NCBI GenBank assembly: GCA_011772425.1
Contig: WVZO01000244.1
Span: 4,251-52,176, forward strand
Origin: Candidatus Aminicenantota bacterium
GTDB lineage: Bacteria > Acidobacteriota > Aminicenantia > UBA2199
Direction of reading: 5' to 3'
Length of the DNA stretch: 47,926 bases
A model generated the notes under the pieces. It made no database searches. It worked only from the letters and a program-made list of their open reading frames with translations, and had not been told where the DNA came from. Made by a program: the position numbers and the translations under genes. Of the stretch, positions 42,348-47,926 are shown piece by piece (the stretch's first letter is position 1; each line of letters starts with the position of its first letter).

Positions 42348-43238
42348 ATGAGCCAAACTGGTCTTTCAGCAATTCACTTAGACATTCCCCTGGAGAAAAC
42401 TCCTGTGTCGCGATTTATTACTCCCCGCCAACGCTGTGAGCTTTACCCCGGGACACGCCCGGCCTGGTCTTTTTGTTTTATTGGTGAGTACATCCTGCCG
42501 ATTCGAGCAGCAAATGGTCTTCTCGAAGTAAAAGATGAATCCAATCAATGGCAAAACCTGGAACATGTTGTAAGCGAACGAACCGGGATTCCTTTTTCCC
42601 ATCGTTTTGCTGTGTTGGCAGTGGGGTCCAATGCCTGTCCGGCACGATTGGCAGACCCGGATAAGTACGGAAATTTTCAAACAACAGCCATCCCGGTATT
42701 GCACGGCTGGATCAATGATGTGGTCAGTGTTTACACCCCATGGACAGCCAGCTATCAATCGGTTCCGGCTACTGTTATGGGATTGACGGGCGCCCGGTCA
42801 AAACTCTGGGTGACCCTTTTAACTGAAAACGAATTGCAGCAAATGGACAGAAGCGAAGGAAGGGGAATAAGTTATGGACTGGTGGAATTACCTCATCCTG
42901 CCATTCAATTTAGTATCGAGGAGGGAGTCCGTATCTTTCCTATTAGTGCCTATTGTGAGTACGCCTCAGTGGGCCTTTGTCTTAAAGATTCAGAACCAGG
43001 AATCCCAATACTGTTGGATTGTTTCGAGGTCGCGGGTGCTGATCTTCCCCGAATGAGTCAGGAGGAAGTCCGGGAAGCCATTTCCCGGGTTACCGGTGAC
43101 CATTTATCTTTAGAAGAAAAAAACAGGCTGCTTTTACGGGATTACAGCGTCCCGATTGCTATTCCCACTGGATCGCGGAAATTGGATGGATTTTCATTTC
43201 CGTCTCAATACTCCTCTCTAAATATAAAACATTATTAA
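42348..43238 (+). CDS. Gamma-glutamylcyclotransferase-like-fold protein of unknown function
   Basis: A 296-residue protein with AGGAGGCAAGG before the ATG. AVLAVGSNACPARLAD (about 88-103) resembles the GGCT-fold opening (YGSN..), and VTLLTENELQQMDRSEG later resembles the LT-x-E-x-L-x-x-(L/M)-D-x-x-EG segment of that fold. The catalytic Glu of GGCT may be the Glu of RSEG, but I cannot confirm this. The rest is unfamiliar. The gene is followed 16 nt later by the TIR-like gene, so the two form an operon. Role is unknown; a toxin-like or amino-acid-modifying enzyme is possible. Confidence 0.6.
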   Translation: MSQTGLSAIHLDIPLEKTPVSRFITPRQRCELYPGTRPAWSFCFIGEYILPIRAANGLLEVKDESNQWQNLEHVVSERTGIPFSHRFAVLAVGSNACPARLADPDKYGNFQTTAIPVLHGWINDVVSVYTPWTASYQSVPATVMGLTGARSKLWVTLLTENELQQMDRSEGRGISYGLVELPHPAIQFSIEEGVRIFPISAYCEYASVGLCLKDSEPGIPILLDCFEVAGADLPRMSQEEVREAISRVTGDHLSLEEKNRLLLRDYSVPIAIPTGSRKLDGFSFPSQYSSLNIKHY

Positions 43239-43254
43239 ATTGATGGAGGTCAAC

Positions 43255-44538
43255 ATGCCGGATAATCAGAATGAAAAACCATTATGCTTTGTCATTATGC
43301 CATTTGCTCAGGCGTATGACCAGATTTATAGGATCATTCAAAAGGTTGGCAATGAGGCTGGATTTAATACGCAGCGGGCAGATGAAGAGTTAAAACCTGG
43401 TATAGTCCTGGAGGGAATCCGGGATATGATGGATTCAGCAGCAGTGGTGGTGGCGGATATTTCGGAAAAGAACCCAAATGTTTACTATGAGGTGGGACTG
43501 GCCCATGCCGGCAAGGAATTCGTGGTACTGATTTGCAGGGAAGAGGCTCAAGTTCCTTTTGACGTTCAACCCTGGCGTCATATTCTTTACAAAAATCTGT
43601 CCCAACTGGAATCGAAACTGAATCCGGTGATGAAACATCTATATGAAGACATTCAATCCCGTGGCAAACGTCCACCTAAATCACTCCCTGAAGATATGGA
43701 ATTGGGGCACATGGCAGTTAAATGTGGAATGATCAGCCAATCGCTGCTGGAGGAACGATTGGAAGAATTAAAATCCGAAGATTGCCCCTATAACTCCATC
43801 ATAAAATTTCTTGTTTCCACTAGAGATATTGATGAAGCAAAAGTGGAAACACTATCCCAGGTGCATCATTGGGTGAGCGACTATTTTAACTCTGTATACA
43901 GATCAATGAGTGAGACCACATGGATTAAACAGCTTTATCGGCACGTCAAGTTTGTATCCTGGCGAAATAGATTCCAGGGGGATTCATCCACTGGGAAGCG
44001 GTATATCCCGTTACTTGAAAAAGAGATCGATGTTTACGATGAAGCCATTTTTATGGACCACATCTTATTTCAAAAGTTTAAAGGAGGCACGTTTGATGCT
44101 TATTCCACCGGCACCATCTTGTTGGATGAAATGGAAACCGACCAATACCGATGCTCTATTACACCCGCTTCGCACTCATTTTATAAGTCTTCTCATGGTG
44201 GCTCTCTGGGTTACAGCATCGTAATTAAAGAAAAATGTACCTTTCCACTCCTGGTTAACCGCACCTTTACTTACTTGAATGGATTCCAGTCAAATGAGAC
44301 AGCGGATAATCGAGAGGCAGGTATTGGCATAAGGGATTTGTCAATCGAGCGTTTGACGTTAGTGGTTGATTTTAATTTACTTCCCCTCCAGGTGAGTGAA
44401 ATAAACGGGGAAATAAGGAGTGCCGAAAAACCCGGGGAGTTGAAAATTAAGCAGGCCAGCCCAAAATGTTATTATGTGACCACGAGTTTTCCTCTCAAAG
44501 GCTCTGCCGTTTATATTAAATGGAAATGGAAGGAGTAA
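43255..44538 (+). CDS. TIR-like / nucleoside 2-deoxyribosyltransferase-like domain protein
   Basis: About 427 residues from the ATG at 43255, chosen because GGAGG stands 5 nt upstream. Residues 1-125 show the pattern common to TIR-like and nucleoside-2-deoxyribosyltransferase-like domains: CFVIMPF, TQRADEELKPG, AAVVVADISEKNPNVYYEVGLAHA, then VPFDVQPWRHILY. The Glu in NVYYEVG is the candidate catalytic residue. Residues about 140-215 form a small helical domain. The last ~210 residues are beta-rich and not recognised. Such N-terminal domains in immune systems cleave NAD or bind nucleotide signals; the C-terminal part would then be the sensor. It is co-transcribed with the GGCT-like gene. Confidence 0.7.
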   Translation: MPDNQNEKPLCFVIMPFAQAYDQIYRIIQKVGNEAGFNTQRADEELKPGIVLEGIRDMMDSAAVVVADISEKNPNVYYEVGLAHAGKEFVVLICREEAQVPFDVQPWRHILYKNLSQLESKLNPVMKHLYEDIQSRGKRPPKSLPEDMELGHMAVKCGMISQSLLEERLEELKSEDCPYNSIIKFLVSTRDIDEAKVETLSQVHHWVSDYFNSVYRSMSETTWIKQLYRHVKFVSWRNRFQGDSSTGKRYIPLLEKEIDVYDEAIFMDHILFQKFKGGTFDAYSTGTILLDEMETDQYRCSITPASHSFYKSSHGGSLGYSIVIKEKCTFPLLVNRTFTYLNGFQSNETADNREAGIGIRDLSIERLTLVVDFNLLPLQVSEINGEIRSAEKPGELKIKQASPKCYYVTTSFPLKGSAVYIKWKWKE

Positions 44539-44753
44539 GAAACAAACTTTTTATTTGAAAAATGATGGGAAATCTGTTAAAATTGTAAACTAAAAGCCTG
44601 TCCTAGATCTTAGGTTTAGGTTTAGGCTAGGTTGAGGTGGAAGGATAGACTGATAAATAGATTATAAATAAGTCTTGAAAAGAGACTTTTTTCTCTTTAA
44701 CCTTAACCTCAACCTTACCCTTAGTTTTTGGACAAGCTCCAAGGAGGTGTACG
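44539..44753. other. Intergenic region with promoter and imperfect inverted repeat
   Basis: TAGGTTTAGGTTTAGGCTAG (from 44611) and the facing CCTTAACCTCAACCTTACCC (from 44701) form imperfect arms. Inside is AAAGAGA-CTTTTT-TCTCTTT near 44678-44698. No gene seen. Confidence 0.5.
44555..44583 (+). promoter_or_regulatory. Putative sigma-70 promoter of the alpha/beta hydrolase gene
   Basis: TTGAAA at 44555-44560, 17-bp spacer, TAAAAT at 44578-44583; the start codon is at 44754, so the leader would be about 165 nt and include the inverted repeat. Confidence 0.5.
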
Positions 44754-45671
44754 ATGTCAGCTTGGATTTCAAAGTTGGGAATTATCACCGTTTTTTTCTT
44801 TATCGCTCTGCAAGCCGGAGGAAAACAGGATCCTGTGGAGGTTCCCAGGGTGGGAAAAACCGTATCGGCAGATAAGGTGGAGATCGTTTATACGATCCAG
44901 GGCAGCGGTGAAACCGCGGTGATATTCATCCATGGAGGTTTCGCCGACCGCAGTTTCTGGTCGAACCAGGTGAAACCATTTGCGGAAAAGTACCGTGTCA
45001 TTGCTCTTGATCTGGCCGGGCACGGCGAATCGGGCAAAAACCGAAAAAAATGGAATTTACCTGCTTTTGCTGAAGATGTCCGCGCCGTGATGGAAAAAGA
45101 AAAAATCCAGCGGGCGGTGCTGGTGGGCAATTCCCTGGGCGGACCGGTGGCCCTGGAAACAGCACGGCTCCTGGCGGACAGAGTCGTGGGCATCGTGGCC
45201 GTGGATACCTTCCAGGTGTTCATGAATCCGCCCGCAAGCTATTTTCAACAGCAAGCCAAAGCTTTTCGTTCCGATTCTGCCGGGACCATGCGGAAAATGG
45301 TCCGCGCCCTTTTTCATACCGATGTGGATCCGTCACTCCACGCGCAAGTTGAAAAAAAGATGCTTAAAGGTTCCACCGAGATGGCGGCGGAATTTATGGA
45401 ATCCTTCGCCACCTATGACCTGGTTGAGAGTGTAAAGAAAGTGCCGCATCCCATCCACTGCATCAACGGCGATCTCATCCCCACCCAGGTAGAAAAGAAC
45501 CGGCTTCTCCATCCCGACTTCAACGCCGTCATTCTGCCCCACACCGGCCATTATCCCATGCTGGAACGGCCGGAATTGTTTAACCGTCATCTTGAGAAGA
45601 TCCTGTCAGAGCTCACGGGGAGGAAAAAGGAAAAGAAAAAGGGGAAAAAGGAGACAGGGGAAGATGAATAA
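44754..45671 (+). CDS. Exported alpha/beta hydrolase
   Basis: A 305-residue hydrolase with AAGGAGG before the ATG. A hydrophobic N-terminus (ISKLGIITVFFFIALQAGG) suggests export or anchoring. The fold is shown by VIFIHGGFADRSFW (oxyanion HGG), the nucleophile elbow LVGNSLGGPVA (Ser in G-N-S-L-G) and the late HTGHYPMLERPE with the catalytic His. An acidic partner is likely the Asp in CINGDLIP. The C-terminal ~20 residues are almost all Lys/Glu/Gly. Substrate, esterase or peptidase role, cannot be named. It is transcribed alone from its own promoter. Confidence 0.88.
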   Translation: MSAWISKLGIITVFFFIALQAGGKQDPVEVPRVGKTVSADKVEIVYTIQGSGETAVIFIHGGFADRSFWSNQVKPFAEKYRVIALDLAGHGESGKNRKKWNLPAFAEDVRAVMEKEKIQRAVLVGNSLGGPVALETARLLADRVVGIVAVDTFQVFMNPPASYFQQQAKAFRSDSAGTMRKMVRALFHTDVDPSLHAQVEKKMLKGSTEMAAEFMESFATYDLVESVKKVPHPIHCINGDLIPTQVEKNRLLHPDFNAVILPHTGHYPMLERPELFNRHLEKILSELTGRKKEKKKGKKETGEDE

Positions 45672-45767
45672 AACGCGAGAATCAGGGAAGATAATGATTA
45701 AAACTGGCACTTATTGTTTAGTTGTGGTATTATTACTCCTGGTAAGAGAAATTTTTGTGAGGAATCG

Positions 45768-47195
45768 ATGAAGTTTGATTGGGAACAAATTTTTACTAAA
45801 GGTGAAAATGACCGCGTAGAATTCAAAAAATCTCTTTCGGGAGAAAAAGAGATTATTGAAACCATCGGGGCTTTTCTTAACCATAAAGGCGGAATGATTA
45901 TTGTCGGATACGATGAAAAAAAATCAGAGATTGTCGAACCCGATGTCGGTCAAGAAACCATGCAAAAATTTATAAATAAAGTGAAAACCCTTACCAACCC
46001 CCAGGTCATTGTAGATACTTATGAGGTGGAATATAAAGGAAAAAGACTGCTGGTTATCGATGTGATCGAATATCCTATTAAACCCGTGGCTGTCCAAGGA
46101 AGATATTACCGGAGACGAATGAACAGCAATCACATACTTACTCCAGCGGAAATTTCAAGCCTTCATCTTTTTTCCCTTAACAGCAGTTGGGATTACCAGA
46201 TCGCTCAAAACTCAACATTGAGCGACCTGGATATGGATACGGTAAAATGGTTTATTCAGCAATTAAGCCAACAAAAGGGTAAAAAAATAATTGATCCCCC
46301 AATGAATGTCCTGGAAAAATATGAACTCATCAGGGAAAATAAACCCACTTTCGCGGCTGTGCTTTTATTTCCCAAAAAACCGTCGTTTATTCTGGATGTC
46401 CAAATCGGGTTATTTGAAGATGAAATAACCATAAAAAAAGATAAAAACATAAAAAAGAGTGTTTTGTTTGAAGTTGAAGAGATCATGGATTTTATTACCG
46501 CATATATCACTAAAGAATTCATTATAACAGGAAAACCCCAACGAGAAGAACGATGGCAGTATCCATTAGAGGCAATCCGGGAAATAGCGATGAATGCTGT
46601 GATACATCGTGATTACCAGGAAGGTACCCATACCCAGATTAAAGTTTTTCGTGACAAGATCAGCTTTTGGAACAGTGGGAAATTACCACCGGATTTAACC
46701 ATTGAAGATATAAAATCCGGCGCCATACAATCTAAACCCCGTAATAGGTTATTGGCACAAGTTTTTAAGGAATTAGGCATCATTGAAAAATATGGAGCAG
46801 GTGTTAAAAGGGTTATTGAGGATTTTAGAGCATATGGTCTTGTAGACCCATCTTTTGAAGAAAAATTCGGGGGTTTTTATGTTGTTGTCTCTGATCAAAA
46901 ATTAAAATCGAGGACTACCCAAGAAATTTATAATAATATCAAAGATTTTGGAGCAACTAGCCAAGAAACTACCCAAGAAATTGAGGAAACTACCCAAGAA
47001 ACTACCCTAGAAATTGCTACAAAAATTATTCAATTAATTAAAGAGAACCCCCAACTGAGTATGAGGGCTATGGCTGAGTTAGTTGGAATTTCAGAAAATG
47101 GTGTCAAATATCATCTTAAAAAATTAAAAAAAGAGGGAAAGATTAATCACGTTGGGCCTACGAAGAAAGGATATTGGAAAATAAATAGCAGTTAA
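45768..47195 (+). CDS. AlbA_2/Schlafen-type ATP-binding transcriptional regulator
   Basis: About 475 residues from the ATG at 45768 (GAGGAATCG upstream); earlier in-frame starts lack a ribosome site. Residues about 8-130 are an AlbA_2 domain (VEFKKSLSG, FLNHKGGMIIVGYDE, YYRRRMNSNHILTPAE). Residues about 245-380 are the RecG-like GHKL-type domain (IREIAMNAVIHRDYQEGT, ISFWNSGKLPP, GIIEKYGAGVKRVIEDF). A Thr/Gln/Glu-rich repeat (TTQEI..., ETTQETT) forms a linker, then a winged-helix end (LSMRAMAELVGISENGVKYH). This is the standard layout of a large uncharacterised DNA-binding family. Its 3' end converges on the racemase gene. Confidence 0.87.
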   Translation: MKFDWEQIFTKGENDRVEFKKSLSGEKEIIETIGAFLNHKGGMIIVGYDEKKSEIVEPDVGQETMQKFINKVKTLTNPQVIVDTYEVEYKGKRLLVIDVIEYPIKPVAVQGRYYRRRMNSNHILTPAEISSLHLFSLNSSWDYQIAQNSTLSDLDMDTVKWFIQQLSQQKGKKIIDPPMNVLEKYELIRENKPTFAAVLLFPKKPSFILDVQIGLFEDEITIKKDKNIKKSVLFEVEEIMDFITAYITKEFIITGKPQREERWQYPLEAIREIAMNAVIHRDYQEGTHTQIKVFRDKISFWNSGKLPPDLTIEDIKSGAIQSKPRNRLLAQVFKELGIIEKYGAGVKRVIEDFRAYGLVDPSFEEKFGGFYVVVSDQKLKSRTTQEIYNNIKDFGATSQETTQEIEETTQETTLEIATKIIQLIKENPQLSMRAMAELVGISENGVKYHLKKLKKEGKINHVGPTKKGYWKINSS

Positions 47196-47232
47196 ACCAG
47201 TTATAAAAAAACGGATCAGGCCAATTTTATAC

Positions 47233-47907
47233 TCAGTAGTCTGGATTATAACGCCTTATTTTACGGGTTGAAACATTGTACTTAACCAGGCCAGCCGCAA
47301 TAATTAACGCACATACCACTCCATCTAAAACCGGTACTCCTAGTTTTTCTTCCATCCGCTTATCCAGCCCGGCCATTCCCGCGCATCCCAATACGATCAC
47401 CTCTGCCATATCCTCATCCACAGCCAGTTGAGCTAATTTTGTGTACGTTTCTTCATCGCTGCATTCCGTCATTTCATCTGTTGGCGCCCGAACTGAAGCG
47501 GCTAAATCTTGAAGATGATACTTTCTTATCAGGGCTTCTTTATTAGGGATAGAATGCCTGTCGGTGGAAACCACGGAAAACCGGTGCCCCAGCATGGAAG
47601 CCATTTTCATCGACGCTTCCCCGATTCCCACCACCGGCTTTTTGGTAATTTCTTTCATCAAGTCGAGGTTGGGATCGCAGTGACAGGCAATTATAAAGGC
47701 ATCATATTCCTCTTCATTTTCTTTTAACAACTTAATCATATCCGGGGCTGCTTTAATTTGATCCTCATAGGTTTCAATAAATTTAGGTGCCGCTGGTGAG
47801 GAAATACATGCCACTTCAAAATCCCCATTAGCAAAATTTTTCGCTGATTTCAAAATGGCCGCGGTCATGTTGTCATCCCTATTAGGGTTGATGATCAATA
47901 TTTTCAT
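47233..47907 (-). CDS. Asp/Glu/hydantoin racemase-family protein
   Basis: A 224-residue cofactor-independent racemase of the HyuE/Asp-Glu racemase family. The opening LIINPNRDDNMTAAI and the two catalytic cysteines in IIACHCDPN (about 74-76) and VLGCAGMAGL (about 174) are in the usual places, with VVGIGEASM between. It would interconvert enantiomers of hydantoins, aspartate/glutamate or allantoin-type substrates; no hydantoinase is in view to decide. The ATG at 47907 is close to the window edge, with GGTAGGC upstream, so its operon context to the right is unseen. Confidence 0.88.
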   Translation of the reverse strand: MKILIINPNRDDNMTAAILKSAKNFANGDFEVACISSPAAPKFIETYEDQIKAAPDMIKLLKENEEEYDAFIIACHCDPNLDLMKEITKKPVVGIGEASMKMASMLGHRFSVVSTDRHSIPNKEALIRKYHLQDLAASVRAPTDEMTECSDEETYTKLAQLAVDEDMAEVIVLGCAGMAGLDKRMEEKLGVPVLDGVVCALIIAAGLVKYNVSTRKIRRYNPDY

Positions 47908-47926
47908 TTTTGCCTACCATAAAAAA

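Noticed and set aside
44611-44724. TTTAGG/AACCTT repeats as telomere-like ends
   Set aside because: Only a few imperfect units, inside a chromosome segment between normal genes.

Overview
The window looks like a chromosomal fragment of a Gram-negative, diderm, mesophilic environmental bacterium. Evidence is an outer-membrane beta-barrel protein, an OPT-family peptide transporter, a KamA-type aminomutase, GG-leader natural-product precursors, a sigma-54 activator and many dispersed palindromic intergenic repeats. An Acidobacteriota/Aminicenantes-like origin is a guess from overall style; no rRNA or tRNA gene is present to settle it. Consensus-like sigma-70 promoters (TTGAxx, 16-18 bp, TATAAT-like) and AGGAGG ribosome sites are easy to find.

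Layout. 1-10402 (minus): a three-gene phage-defence-type operon with a 1743-residue helicase/DUF1998 protein carrying a C-terminal nuclease-like segment, a DrmD-like SNF2 helicase and a DrmMI-like adenine methyltransferase that runs off the left edge (DISARM/Druantia-like). 10403-12938: an intergenic stretch with an exact 22-bp tandem array, then mscS, a YtxH protein, a LapA-type protein and a TPR-gene remnant. 12939-17547 (minus): a tight ggt / N-formylglutamate-amidohydrolase-like / ATP-grasp-M20 operon. 17759-26078: an M23 peptidase, a KamA-family radical SAM enzyme, an MFS transporter, and an OPT transporter with a PqqD-like partner. 26276-28937: a DUF4062-phosphoribosyltransferase fusion with an inositol-monophosphatase-family gene, then an outer-membrane protein. 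29381-31856: a 2.5-kb repeat island holding several tandem arrays of 21-22 bp period, each with its own core, plus a MITE-like element. 31857-37776: a HEAT-cyclophilin envelope protein, then an NtrC-type regulator and a TPR histidine kinase. 37849-40720: a RiPP cluster with a radical SAM/SPASM maturase, two precursors with repeated C-x-x-D-x-x-C motifs, and two GG-leader precursors. Upstream of it lie sigma-54-like promoters with TTCGAA palindromes. 41563-47907: a secreted hypothetical, a GGCT-like plus TIR-like pair, an alpha/beta hydrolase, an AlbA_2/Schlafen-type regulator and an Asp/hydantoin racemase.

How parts may work together. The two-component pair lies directly beside the RiPP genes. 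The candidate sigma-54 promoter of the precursor operon fits an NtrC-family activator, so a signal-controlled modified-peptide system is the most coherent new-looking unit. The second notable signal is the recurring family of short-period arrays with a constant core and variable remainder, seen at 10.9 kb and at 29.6-31.7 kb, which no gene in the window explains.
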